Positions 1 to 9,848 of a stretch of 38,290 nucleotides of DNA are shown here, one piece after another. The translations under genes were made by a program, and so were the position numbers. The stretch is from positions 1 to 38,290 of the forward strand of contig CAMOIV010000003.1 of NCBI GenBank assembly GCA_946616305.1, in the 5' to 3' direction. Origin of the DNA: an uncultured Lachnospiraceae bacterium. GTDB lineage: Bacteria > Bacillota > Clostridia > Lachnospirales > Lachnospiraceae. Under the pieces are notes generated by a model. That model did no database searches, was not told the origin of the DNA, and was given only the letters and a program-made list of their open reading frames with translations. The first letter of the stretch is position 1. Every line of letters begins with the position of its first letter.

Positions 1-126
1 CTTTCGGATATTGCGAGGGAACTGGAGATGGCCGCTGACGGAGCCGATATTGAAACCATTGTCCGGCTTCATGGCACTTTTACGGCTGATTACGGAAGGC
101 TTGTAGATCAGATAAGGGTTTTGTGA
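1..126 (+). CDS. C-terminal fragment of an HPt-domain-like protein (probably a hybrid histidine kinase), truncated by the window edge
   Basis: Frame 1 is open from base 1 to TGA at 124-126: LSDIARELEMAADGADIETIVRLHGTFTADYGRLVDQIRVL*. The helical pattern resembles an HPt C-terminus. Not in the ORF track. Confidence 0.45.
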   Translation, partial: LSDIARELEMAADGADIETIVRLHGTFTADYGRLVDQIRVL

Positions 127-379
127 CGGCTTAAAAAAAGTGTCTAAAGGCTTGACAGCTTATGCTATATTTTCAACATGTATGGGGCAAGGCGGGAGCA
201 GATGTTTTCTGCGCAGTACTTTTTCGAGGCGTGATGTTACTTGGAAAGTGCTCCTAAAATCAGGGGCTCGCGTACAGGATGTACGCGAGAGGCAGTACTG
301 AACATGGATGTGAATACATGCCGTCAAGCGTAAAGACTACAGCAGCAGCTTCATCGCACCCAACGTACGCCTGCTCATA

Positions 380-769
380 GTGGATGATAACAAGGTCAAT
401 CTCCTGGTGGAAAAGAAGCTGCTTCGGGAAACACAGATTCAGGTTGACACAGCCGAGGGCGGAGAAGAGGCTCTTAAACTAACGATGGAGAAAAGTTATG
501 ATGTCATACTCATGGACCATCTGATGCCGAAAATGGACGGGATCGAGTGTTTTAGAAGGATACGCAATCAGACAGAGGGCAGGTGCGCAGACACTCCCGT
601 GATCATGTTGAGTGCAAACGCGGAAGGGGAGAATGCCGATCTGTATGCGGAAGCCGGATTTGATGACCACCTTATGAAACCGGTTTCAGGAGCCGCCCTG
701 GAGGAGGTTCTCCTAAAGCATCTGCCGAAAGACAAACTGGAAGGATCCGAAGCCGAAGACGTGACGTAA
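380..769 (+). pseudogene. Response-regulator receiver (REC) domain, probably 5'-truncated; the GTG start at 380 cuts into beta-strand 1
   Basis: Protein has VDDNKVN, YDVILMDHLMPKMDGIE, TPVIMLSAN and KPVSG motifs. In-frame sequence upstream (314-379) reads IHAVKRKDYSSSFIAPNVRLLI, a typical inter-domain linker plus beta-1, but has no ATG/GTG/TTG before the TGA at 311-313. Confidence 0.6.
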
Positions 770-838
770 GCATCAGGGAGCGCATGGCATCGGAGTGGCG
801 GCCCGGGAAGAACAAAACAGAAGCCGCCCGGAGGACAT

Positions 839-2818
839 ATGGAATTCAAATTACATTCGGAATATCAGCCTACCGGCGATCAGCCGCAGGCAATAAAGAA
901 ACTGGTAGAGGGTTTCAAAGAGGGCAACCAGTTTGAGACACTTCTTGGCGTGACAGGTTCCGGCAAGACCTTCACCATGGCAAACGTCATAGCCGCCCTG
1001 AATAAGCCCACGCTCATCATCTCACATAACAAGACACTTGCCGGACAGCTTTACTCGGAGATGAAGGAATTCTTCCCCGAGAACGCGGTGGAATACTTTG
1101 TGTCCTACTACGATTACTACCAGCCGGAAGCCTACGTCCCCTCCACGGACACATATATAGAGAAGGACTCTTCAATAAACGACGAGATAGACAAACTGAG
1201 GCTTTCCGCCACGGCGGCACTTTCCGAAAGAAATGATGTCATAGTGGTGGCCTCCGTATCCTGTATATACGGACTGGGATCACCGGATGACTATATGAGC
1301 ATGATGATCTCTTTAAGACCCGGCATGGAAAAGGACAGAGACGAGGTCATCCATGAACTCATAGGCATCAGATACGACAGGGCGCAGACTGATTTTAAGA
1401 GATCCACCTTCAGGGTACACGGAGACGTGCTGGATATCTTTCCCGCAGAATCCGATGATACGGCGGTGAGGATAGACTTTTTCGGGGACGAGATAGAAAG
1501 GATCACGGAATTTGACGTTCTGACAGGCCACCCCAAGGCAGAACTCAAGCACATAGCCATATTCCCGGCATCACATTATGTGGTGACCAGGGAAAAGATG
1601 GAGAAGGGTATAGCTCTTATTGAGGAGGAGCTTAAGGAGAGGGTAGGATATTTTAAGTCCGAGGATAAGCTCATAGAGGCACAGCGCATATCCGAGAGGA
1701 CCAATTATGACATAGAGATGATGAGAGAGACCGGGTTCTGCTCAGGGATAGAGAACTACTCAAGGCCCCTCTCGGGCAGAGCTCCCGGATCGGCACCCAT
1801 GACACTTATGGATTTCTTTCCCGATGATTACCTTGTCATAGTGGATGAGAGCCATATCACGATACCCCAGATAGGAGGCATGTATAACGGAGACCAGGCA
1901 AGAAAGGATTCCCTTGTGGAATACGGCTTCAGACTGCCATCTGCAAAAGACAACAGACCTCTTTCCTTTGAGGAATGGGAGATGCACCTTGATAAGCTGC
2001 TTTTCGTTTCGGCCACACCGTCGGATTATGAGGAGGCGCATGAGCTTCTAAGAGCGGAACAGATCATAAGGCCCACGGGTCTTTTGGATCCCGAGATCAT
2101 CGTGAAGGGTACAAAGGGCCAGGTGGACGACCTTGTAAGTGAGATAAACAAGGAGACCAAAAAGAAGGGTAAGGTCCTGGTGACCACTCTCACAAAAAGG
2201 ATGGCCGAGGACCTTACGGATTACCTAAGAGAGGCGGGCATCAGGGTCAAGTATCTGCATTCGGATGTGGATACACTGGAAAGAGCGCAGATAATAAGGG
2301 ATATGAGACTTGATGTATTTGACGTTCTGGTAGGAATCAATCTGTTAAGAGAGGGTCTTGATATCCCGGAGATAACGCTTGTGGCAGTAATGGATGCCGA
2401 CAAGGAAGGCTTCCTGCGTTCGACCACGTCTCTTATCCAGACCGTGGGCAGGGCAGCCAGAAATTCGGAAGGCCATGTTATAATGTATGCCGATACCGTT
2501 ACCGGATCCATGAAGGAGTGCATAGAGGAGACCGAGAGGAGACGTCGGATCCAGTCGGAGTATAATAAGGAACACGGTATCACACCCCAGACCATCAAAA
2601 AGGCGGTGAGAGACCTTATATCCATTTCAAAATCCGTTGCAAAGAGCGAATACGAACTGGAGAAGGATCCCGAGTCCATGGATCGTAAGGAGCTTATGAA
2701 GCTTACGGAGGATATCGGCAAACAGATGAGAAAGGCTGCGGCAGAACTTGATTTCGAGACAGCAGCCGTTCTACGTGATAAAATGATAGAGTTAAAAAAG
2801 TATCTGATGGATTCATGA
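839..2818 (+). CDS. uvrB: Excinuclease ABC subunit UvrB
   Basis: 659 aa; Walker [26 protein letters not shown] hairpin, [14 protein letters not shown]-terminal UVR motif ([20 protein letters not shown]). GGAGG SD at 830-834. Confidence 0.98.
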   Translation: MEFKLHSEYQPTGDQPQAIKKLVEGFKEGNQFETLLGVTGSGKTFTMANVIAALNKPTLIISHNKTLAGQLYSEMKEFFPENAVEYFVSYYDYYQPEAYVPSTDTYIEKDSSINDEIDKLRLSATAALSERNDVIVVASVSCIYGLGSPDDYMSMMISLRPGMEKDRDEVIHELIGIRYDRAQTDFKRSTFRVHGDVLDIFPAESDDTAVRIDFFGDEIERITEFDVLTGHPKAELKHIAIFPASHYVVTREKMEKGIALIEEELKERVGYFKSEDKLIEAQRISERTNYDIEMMRETGFCSGIENYSRPLSGRAPGSAPMTLMDFFPDDYLVIVDESHITIPQIGGMYNGDQARKDSLVEYGFRLPSAKDNRPLSFEEWEMHLDKLLFVSATPSDYEEAHELLRAEQIIRPTGLLDPEIIVKGTKGQVDDLVSEINKETKKKGKVLVTTLTKRMAEDLTDYLREAGIRVKYLHSDVDTLERAQIIRDMRLDVFDVLVGINLLREGLDIPEITLVAVMDADKEGFLRSTTSLIQTVGRAARNSEGHVIMYADTVTGSMKECIEETERRRRIQSEYNKEHGITPQTIKKAVRDLISISKSVAKSEYELEKDPESMDRKELMKLTEDIGKQMRKAAAELDFETAAVLRDKMIELKKYLMDS

Positions 2819-2891
2819 TCAGGACTGATTACCCGGAGAGCTCCGGGAGAAAGGAAGATCCGCACTGTATTCATGCAGGATCGGATCGAGG

Positions 2892-3671
2892 ATGACAATG
2901 GGAAAGAAGCTGTCCATAGTTGTACCCACATTTAATGAGGCAGGAAATGTAGGAGAACTTGCAAAGCAGGTTGCCGAAGCCATGAAGGGACTGGATTATA
3001 ATATCTGGTTCATAGACGATTCCAATGATGAAACCCCCGGGGTGCTTGAGGAACTGTGTAATAACGATAAGCACTGCCATTACCACCACAGGGAGGGAGA
3101 AGCGCAGACTGGACTTGCCACAGCCGTTATAGAGGGATTCAATATGGCAGACGGCGATTTCCTTGCGTGCATGGATGCGGATCTCCAGCATCCCCCCAGG
3201 GTTTTAAGACCCATGTATGCCGCAATGCTGTCGGGAGCGGACATGTGCATCCCCTCCAGACTTATAAAGGGCGGCTCCGACGGAGGCCTGAACATCGTGA
3301 GGAAGGTTATATCCGGAACTGCAAGATGGATAGGGAAGTTGTCTCTTTCGGCATTAAGGAATATATCCGATCCCACATCGGGGCTTTTTATGTTCCGCAA
3401 GGATATGCTTGAGGGAGCGGATCTTAGGCCTGTGGGCTGGAAGATAATGGTAGAGGTCCTTGCCATGTGTGACTACAGACTTATCGTGGAGATCCCCTAT
3501 GAATTCCAGGACAGGAACTCCGGAGAATCAAAGATATCAAAGTCCGCCACCATAGATTACCTTAAGCAGCTGACGGATCTTCGTACAAGAGGCAGGAACC
3601 ATGATTCCGTGCTTGTTACCAGATGGTCACCGGATTTTACCAAAAGCATGGTGGAGAAGTATTGCCCGTAA
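2892..3671 (+). CDS. Family 2 glycosyltransferase (polyprenyl-/dolichyl-phosphate sugar transferase-like)
   Basis: [15 protein letters not shown]-terminus, DAD metal-binding motif ([11 protein letters not shown]), [11 protein letters not shown]; soluble, with no C-terminal TM helices. The start may be the ATG two codons downstream. Confidence 0.85.
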   Translation: MTMGKKLSIVVPTFNEAGNVGELAKQVAEAMKGLDYNIWFIDDSNDETPGVLEELCNNDKHCHYHHREGEAQTGLATAVIEGFNMADGDFLACMDADLQHPPRVLRPMYAAMLSGADMCIPSRLIKGGSDGGLNIVRKVISGTARWIGKLSLSALRNISDPTSGLFMFRKDMLEGADLRPVGWKIMVEVLAMCDYRLIVEIPYEFQDRNSGESKISKSATIDYLKQLTDLRTRGRNHDSVLVTRWSPDFTKSMVEKYCP

Positions 3672-3692
3672 GGATACAGATACAGGTCGATT

Positions 3693-6602
3693 ATGAAGAA
3701 GAGCGATAGCGAGACTGAAAAGAAAAAATACATAAGGATCAGAGGAGCCAAGGAACATAATCTGAAGGGATTGTCGGTTGATATCCCGAGAAATGAGCTC
3801 ATAGTCATGACAGGACTTTCCGGATCGGGAAAGTCCTCACTTGCCTTTGACACCATATATGCGGAGGGACAGCGGAGATATATGCAGTCCCTGTCCAGTT
3901 ATGCCCGTATGTTTCTGGGACAGATGGACAAGCCGGATGTGGAATCCATAGAGGGGCTGCCTCCTGCCATATCCATCGACCAGAAATCCACCAACAGGAA
4001 TCCCAGATCCACGGTGGGCACAGTCACGGAGATATATGATTACCTCAGGCTTCTGTATGCAAGGATAGGAGTTCCCCACTGCCCCAACTGCAAAAAAAAG
4101 ATAGAGCGCCAGACTGCGGATCAGATGGCGGATATCTTAATGAGCCTTCCCGAGAGAACGAAGATACAGCTTCTGTCCCCCATAGTAAGGGGCAAAAAGG
4201 GCAGACATGAGAAGGTCCTTGAGAGAGCGAAAAAGTCGGGATATGCCAGAGTCATGATCGACGGCCTTCTATACGATCTGTCCGAAGAGATCGAGCTGGA
4301 TAAGAACATACGACACAGCATCGAGATAGTAGTGGACAGGCTGGTGATCAAGGAAGGGATAGAGAGCAGGCTTGCGGGCTCCATAGAGAACGTGCTTGAG
4401 CTGTCCCAGGGGCTTATGAACGTGGATATCAATTCGGGAGAAAGGACCATGTCCTTTTCCAATACCTTCTCCTGCCCCGACTGCGGCATTTCCATACCTC
4501 CCATAGAGCCCAGAAGCTTTTCCTTCAACAATCCCTTCGGGGCCTGCCCTGTTTGCTCGGGCCTGGGATATAAGATGGAATTTGACGAGGATCTGATGAT
4601 CCCGGATAAAAGCCTTTCTTTTAATGAGGGATGTGTAAGCTGTATGGGATGGATGAGCTCCAAGGACCCGGGCAGTTATTCCCATGCGCTTTTGGAAGCC
4701 CTTTCAAAGGCCTACGGCTTTTCCCTTGATACACCTTACGAGGAGCTGCCCGAGAAGGTGCGGCATATGTTCATATACGGTACCGGAGGAAGGACAGTGA
4801 GGGTCCATTATAAGGGTATGCATTCCGAGGGCGATTATGAAGATGCCTTCCCGGGGCTTATCAAGAATATGGAACGAAGATACAGGGAGACTGCATCCGA
4901 ATCAGCCAAAGCCGAATACGAACAGTTCATGAGGATAACTCCCTGCGAGGAGTGTAAGGGACAGCGGCTGAAAAAGGAATCCCTTGCGGTAACGGTGGAT
5001 GATAAGAATATATTCCAGCTGACGGAAATGTCGGTAAAGCAGCTTCTGAAGTATTTCGATGAGATACCGGATTCCATAACTCCCCAGCAGCAGCTTATCG
5101 GACAGAACATCATAAAGGAGATATATTCCCGTATCAGGTTCATGAATGATGTGGGTCTTGATTATCTTACCCTTTCCAGGGCAACGGGAACTCTTTCCGG
5201 AGGAGAAGCCCAGAGGATAAGACTGGCAACACAGATCGGCAGCGGTCTGGTAGGAGTGGCATATATCCTGGATGAGCCATCCATAGGGCTGCATCAGCGT
5301 GATAACGACAAGCTGCTGTCCACCCTCAAACACCTGAGGGATCTGGGCAATACCCTGATCGTGGTGGAGCATGATGAGGATACCATGCGGGCAGCGGACC
5401 AGATCATAGATATAGGACCAGGAGCCGGAACCCATGGCGGAAATCTTGTGGCACAGGGCAGAGCAGATGAGATAGCCAAAATACCGGAGTCCATCACAGG
5501 ACAATACCTTGCGGGCAGGCTCTCTATCCCTATGCCGGACAAAAGAAGGAAACCCACGGGATGGATAGAGATAAAAAATGCCAGGGAGAATAATCTAAGA
5601 GGCATCGATGTTAAGATCCCCCTCGGAGTCATGACCATCGTTACCGGGGTTTCGGGATCCGGGAAGTCCTCCCTGATAAATGAGATACTGTATAAGAATG
5701 CGGCAAAGAAGCTTAACAGAGCCAGAGTGATCCCGGGAGCATCGGACGGGGTAAAGGGTCTTGAGCAGCTTGACAAGGTTATAGCCATAGATCAGTCTCC
5801 CATCGGCCGTACCCCCAGATCCAACCCTGCAACATATACCGGTGTGTTCGATCAGATAAGGGACCTTTTCTCCAACACTCCCGAAGCAAAGGCCAGAGGC
5901 TATGGAAAGGGACGTTTCTCCTTTAATGTAAGGGGCGGCAGATGTGAGGCCTGCAGCGGAGACGGTATTATCAAGATAGAGATGCATTTCCTGCCGGATG
6001 TATTTGTTCCCTGCGACGTGTGTCACGGTAAGAGATACAACAGAGAGACCCTGGATGTGACATACAAGGGCAAGACCATATCCGATGTATTGGAAATGAC
6101 GGTTGAGGAGGCTCTGGGATTCTTTGAGAATCTGCCCTCCATAAGGAATAAGATCCAGACCCTGTACGATGTGGGCCTTGGCTATGTAAGGCTGGGACAG
6201 CCCTCAACGGAGCTGTCCGGCGGAGAAGCCCAGCGTATCAAGCTGGCATCCGAGCTGTCCAGAAAAGGCACGGGCAAGACCATATATATCCTGGACGAGC
6301 CTACCACGGGTCTTCATTTCGATGATGTGAAGAAGCTCATCATGATCCTGAGGAGACTTACCGAATCAGGTAATACCGTGGTTGTTATAGAGCATAATCT
6401 GGATGTGATAAAATGCGGGGATCAGATCATAGACATGGGACCTGAAGGAGGAGACGGAGGCGGACTTGTGATAGCCACGGGAACTCCCGAGGAGGTCGCA
6501 AAGAACAAAAAGAGCTATACCGGAAAATATATAGCAAGGATCCTGGAGCAGGGATCGGGAAAAAAACAGAAAAAAAGAGAAACAGGGGTTAAGAAATCCT
6601 GA
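3693..6602 (+). CDS. uvrA: Excinuclease ABC subunit UvrA
   Basis: 969 aa; two ABC modules ([29 protein letters not shown]), ABC signatures LSGGEAQRI, zinc-finger cysteines. Confidence 0.98.
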   Translation: MKKSDSETEKKKYIRIRGAKEHNLKGLSVDIPRNELIVMTGLSGSGKSSLAFDTIYAEGQRRYMQSLSSYARMFLGQMDKPDVESIEGLPPAISIDQKSTNRNPRSTVGTVTEIYDYLRLLYARIGVPHCPNCKKKIERQTADQMADILMSLPERTKIQLLSPIVRGKKGRHEKVLERAKKSGYARVMIDGLLYDLSEEIELDKNIRHSIEIVVDRLVIKEGIESRLAGSIENVLELSQGLMNVDINSGERTMSFSNTFSCPDCGISIPPIEPRSFSFNNPFGACPVCSGLGYKMEFDEDLMIPDKSLSFNEGCVSCMGWMSSKDPGSYSHALLEALSKAYGFSLDTPYEELPEKVRHMFIYGTGGRTVRVHYKGMHSEGDYEDAFPGLIKNMERRYRETASESAKAEYEQFMRITPCEECKGQRLKKESLAVTVDDKNIFQLTEMSVKQLLKYFDEIPDSITPQQQLIGQNIIKEIYSRIRFMNDVGLDYLTLSRATGTLSGGEAQRIRLATQIGSGLVGVAYILDEPSIGLHQRDNDKLLSTLKHLRDLGNTLIVVEHDEDTMRAADQIIDIGPGAGTHGGNLVAQGRADEIAKIPESITGQYLAGRLSIPMPDKRRKPTGWIEIKNARENNLRGIDVKIPLGVMTIVTGVSGSGKSSLINEILYKNAAKKLNRARVIPGASDGVKGLEQLDKVIAIDQSPIGRTPRSNPATYTGVFDQIRDLFSNTPEAKARGYGKGRFSFNVRGGRCEACSGDGIIKIEMHFLPDVFVPCDVCHGKRYNRETLDVTYKGKTISDVLEMTVEEALGFFENLPSIRNKIQTLYDVGLGYVRLGQPSTELSGGEAQRIKLASELSRKGTGKTIYILDEPTTGLHFDDVKKLIMILRRLTESGNTVVVIEHNLDVIKCGDQIIDMGPEGGDGGGLVIATGTPEEVAKNKKSYTGKYIARILEQGSGKKQKKRETGVKKS

Positions 6603-6648
6603 GTTTATGCCGATAACACATATGCATGGATGTAATCTTTAACGGCAC

Positions 6649-6678
6649 GGACGCACTTAAACATGTGCGTCCTTTTTT
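6649..6678 (+). terminator. Rho-independent terminator after uvrA
   Basis: Perfect 8-bp stem GGACGCAC/GTGCGTCC with an 8-nt loop, followed by TTTTTT. Confidence 0.9.
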
Positions 6679-6683
6679 ATACG

Positions 6684-6711
6684 TTGAAACTTTCCTTGTT
6701 TCGTTTATAAT
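6684..6711 (+). promoter_or_regulatory. Sigma-A-like promoter for the mreB/flg cluster
   Basis: TTGAAA - 16 nt - TATAAT, about 45 bp upstream of the mreB/mbl ATG, just after the uvrA terminator. Confidence 0.8.
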
Positions 6712-6755
6712 ATAAGGGTTAATATTTGGCATATTAGATTTGAGACGAGGAAATT

Positions 6756-7751
6756 ATGAGCGGAACGGATATAGGGATAGATTTAGGTACGGCCAGCGTA
6801 CTTGTATATATCAGAGGAAAGGGTGTTGTGTTAAAAGAGCCCTCGGTGGTTGCTTTTGACAGGGACACCAATAAGATCAAGGCCATAGGTGAGGAAGCAA
6901 GGCTCATGCTTGGCCGTACACCCGGTAACATCGTGGCCATAAGGCCCATGAGACAGGGAGTTATCTCCAATTACACGGTTACGGAGAAGATGCTTAAATA
7001 CTTCATCCAGAAGGCTGTGGGCAAGAGGACCTTCAGAAAGCCGCGTATCTGTGTGGGTGTACCCTCGGCAGCATCCGAGGTTGAGAGGAAGGCGGTTGAG
7101 GACGCCGCATACCAGGCCGGGGCCAGAGAAGTATCCATAATAGAAGAGCCTATAGCCGCAGCCATAGGTGCAGGTATAGATATAGTCAAGGCCTGCGGCA
7201 ACATGATAGTAGATATCGGCGGAGGAACGTCGGATATAGCGGTCATATCCCTTGGAGGAGCCGTTGAGTCCACATCCATAAAGGTTGCGGGAGATGATTT
7301 CGACGAAGCCATAGTCAGATATATGAGAAAGAAGCACAACCTCCTCATAGGAGAGCCGACTGCGGAGGATCTTAAGATAAACGTAGGATCGGTCTTCAAA
7401 AGGGACGAGGTTGACTATATGGATGTGAGAGGAAGAAACCTGTTAACGGGACTTCCGGTAACCGTCAAGGTATCCTCCGAGGAAACGGAGGAGGCCCTCA
7501 AGGAAGCCACATCCCAGATAATAGAAGCAATACACAGCGTGTTGGAGCGCACACCACCCGAATTGGCAGCGGATATAGCATCCAGAGGAATAGTGCTGAC
7601 GGGCGGAGGATCTCTGCTAAGAGGTCTCGAGGAACTGATAACCGAAAAAACCGGCATAAATACCATGACTGCCGAGGATCCCATGACTGCGGTTGCAGTG
7701 GGGACCGGTAAATATGTGGACTTTATTGCGGGCTACAGAGAAGAGGACTGA
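6756..7751 (+). CDS. mreB: MreB/Mbl family actin-like rod-shape protein
   Basis: 331 aa; IGIDLGTASVLVY, VDIGGGTSDIAVISLGG, VLTGGGSLLRGL. Located next to flgF/flgG as mbl is next to flhO-flhP in B. subtilis. Confidence 0.95.
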   Translation: MSGTDIGIDLGTASVLVYIRGKGVVLKEPSVVAFDRDTNKIKAIGEEARLMLGRTPGNIVAIRPMRQGVISNYTVTEKMLKYFIQKAVGKRTFRKPRICVGVPSAASEVERKAVEDAAYQAGAREVSIIEEPIAAAIGAGIDIVKACGNMIVDIGGGTSDIAVISLGGAVESTSIKVAGDDFDEAIVRYMRKKHNLLIGEPTAEDLKINVGSVFKRDEVDYMDVRGRNLLTGLPVTVKVSSEETEEALKEATSQIIEAIHSVLERTPPELAADIASRGIVLTGGGSLLRGLEELITEKTGINTMTAEDPMTAVAVGTGKYVDFIAGYREED

Positions 7752-7754
7752 CAT

Positions 7755-8555
7755 ATGGTAAAAGGTCTTTACATCGCACACAGCGCAATGATCAACGAGC
7801 AGCACAGGATGGATACCCTGACCAACAATCTGGCCAATACATCCACCACCGGCTACAAAAAGGAAGGAGCAACATCCCAGACCTTCGCAGATGCGCTTGC
7901 GGTAAAGATCAAGGACTCATCCGAATGGTATCTGTCCAGAAGGATGGGCAACATGCAGCCCGGCGTCAAGATAGGCGAGAACTATGTTGACTGGTCGGAG
8001 GGCGGCTTCAGGGAGACGGAGAACACCTTTGACCTGGCACTGTCCGACTCAGGCTTTTTCAGGATCGAATTCACCGACAAGGCCGGTAACACCAGCGAGA
8101 AATATACAAGAGACGGATCCTTTACCCTCACTCTGCAGGGAACTCTTGTAACCAAGGACGGAGATTATGTGCTGGATACCAACGGCAATCATATAACCTT
8201 AGATCCCACACAGGATGCAACGATAGACAGACAGGGCAACATATTCCAGGGAGCAGGCGCTGCCCCCGTTGCCACCATAGGCATCACGGATTTCCAGAGG
8301 AATGAAACCGGAACGGATTATTATTTCCTTGAGAAATACGGTGAGAATATGTATCAGGCAGTTGAGGGGGCTACCCAGATCCCGTCCAACGCCCAGATCT
8401 ATTCCGGATATCTTGAACAGTCAAATGTCGAAACGGTATCGGAAATGGTCAATATGATCGCTGTCCAGAGACAGTATGAGATCAATCAGAAGATAATCAC
8501 CACGATAGACGATTCGCTTGAGAACTCAGTCAATCAGATCGGTAAGCTTGGCTAA
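7755..8555 (+). CDS. flgF: Flagellar basal-body rod protein FlgF/FlgG family (FlhO-like)
   Basis: N-terminal rod motif NNLANTSTTGYKKEG and C-terminal LEQSNVETVSEMVNMIAVQRQYEINQK. Confidence 0.88.
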   Translation: MVKGLYIAHSAMINEQHRMDTLTNNLANTSTTGYKKEGATSQTFADALAVKIKDSSEWYLSRRMGNMQPGVKIGENYVDWSEGGFRETENTFDLALSDSGFFRIEFTDKAGNTSEKYTRDGSFTLTLQGTLVTKDGDYVLDTNGNHITLDPTQDATIDRQGNIFQGAGAAPVATIGITDFQRNETGTDYYFLEKYGENMYQAVEGATQIPSNAQIYSGYLEQSNVETVSEMVNMIAVQRQYEINQKIITTIDDSLENSVNQIGKLG

Positions 8556-8569
8556 GGAGGAGGTATGAC

Positions 8570-9388
8570 ATGGTAAGATCATTATGGACAGCCGCCACAG
8601 GCATGATCGCGCAGCAGGTAAACGTTGATACCATCGCGAACAATCTGGCAAACGTTAACACCACCGGATACAAAACGGAAGTAAATGAATTCAAGAGCCT
8701 TTTATATCAGACCATGCAGACTAAGACCACTACTGCAAATGCGGAGCAAAAGCCCATAGGCGCTCAGGTGGGACTTGGTGTGAGGAATGCATCCATAACC
8801 TCACAGTTTACCGACGGAGCTCTGCTGGAGTCCGAGAATGCCACAAGCTTTGCCATACAGGGCAAGGGCTTCTTCGCAGTGAGAGGCAATGACGGCAATA
8901 CATATTACACAAGGAACGGCGATTTCAATTTCAATCTGAACGCGGGAGGAGGACTGGCACTGTCAAACTCTGACGGTTTTCCCGTACTGAACACGGCCGG
9001 GCAGCCCATAGTACTTAACGGAGATTATATGGCCAGCAAGATAACAGTGGATGCAGAGGGCAGGATCCTTTATCCTGATGCGCAGAACAACCCCCAGCCC
9101 GTTGGAATGCAGATAGGCCTTACACAGTTTCAGAATCCCAAGGGCCTTAATAAAGTGGGAGATTCCCTGTTCGCTGTGACAGCAGCCTCGGGACAGCCCA
9201 TGAATGAAGCAACCAACGCAAATCTTGAGAAGTCGGTGGTGAGACAGGGATACCTTGAAGGCTCCAATGTACAGGTTGCCGATGAGATGGTCAATCTCAT
9301 AGTCGCCCAGAGGGCATACGAGTTGAATTCAAAAGCCATCACTACCACCGATGAGATGATGCAGACAGCCAATTCCCTTAAGAGGTAA
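8570..9388 (+). CDS. flgG: Flagellar basal-body distal rod protein FlgG (FlhP-like)
   Basis: MVRSLWTAATGMIAQQVNVDTIANNLANVNTTGYK; C-terminus LEGSNVQVADEMVNLIVAQRAYELNSKAI. Confidence 0.93.
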   Translation: MVRSLWTAATGMIAQQVNVDTIANNLANVNTTGYKTEVNEFKSLLYQTMQTKTTTANAEQKPIGAQVGLGVRNASITSQFTDGALLESENATSFAIQGKGFFAVRGNDGNTYYTRNGDFNFNLNAGGGLALSNSDGFPVLNTAGQPIVLNGDYMASKITVDAEGRILYPDAQNNPQPVGMQIGLTQFQNPKGLNKVGDSLFAVTAASGQPMNEATNANLEKSVVRQGYLEGSNVQVADEMVNLIVAQRAYELNSKAITTTDEMMQTANSLKR

Positions 9389-9398
9389 ATAGGATAAT

Positions 9399-9848
9399 AT
9401 GGATATAGATACAAGTTATCTGACCACACTTTCAGAACAGGCAGTTTCAAATGCCAACAGCAGGAAGATCAAGGATACCCTGTCAGGGTTATCCAAATCT
9501 GCCGCCGCAGGGGGATCCAAAGTGGATACGGCGGAGGATGAGAAGCTGCTTGATGCATGCAAACAGTTCGAAAGCTATTTCGTCGAACAGATGTATAAGG
9601 AGATGCTGAAGACCGTTCCCACAGATGAGCTGGAGAACGGATCCAATAAGATGCTGGTAGATTATTACAAGGAGAATCTTGTAAAGGAGTATGCCTCCAA
9701 GACGACTGAGCAGGAGAGCCTTGGACTGGCACAGATGCTCTATGAGCAGATGAAGAGGAATATCGGCGTCACACCCGAGGAAATAGATGCCAGGGCGGCA
9801 GAAGCCGGGGTCAATGCATCCGAAGCCAAAGATGAACAGGCAGAATAA
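9399..9848 (+). CDS. Rod-binding protein (FlgJ N-terminal domain; no muramidase domain)
   Basis: 149 aa; KLLDACKQFESYFVEQMYKEMLKTVP ... YKENLVKEYASKTTEQESLGLAQMLYEQM; position after flgG. Confidence 0.85.
   Translation: MDIDTSYLTTLSEQAVSNANSRKIKDTLSGLSKSAAAGGSKVDTAEDEKLLDACKQFESYFVEQMYKEMLKTVPTDELENGSNKMLVDYYKENLVKEYASKTTEQESLGLAQMLYEQMKRNIGVTPEEIDARAAEAGVNASEAKDEQAE

Noticed and set aside
152-171. TTGACA followed by TATATT as a promoter
   Set aside because: Spacing is only about 8 nt, incompatible with a sigma-A promoter; no properly spaced -10 was found.
178-234. 18-codon ORF MYGARREQMFSAQYFFEA*
   Set aside because: Very short and without a clear SD; it overlaps the possible structured RNA region, so coding cannot be supported.
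2221-2931. 236-aa minus-strand ORF over the 3' end of uvrB
   Set aside because: Ser-rich shadow of a conserved + strand gene; no SD or family motifs.
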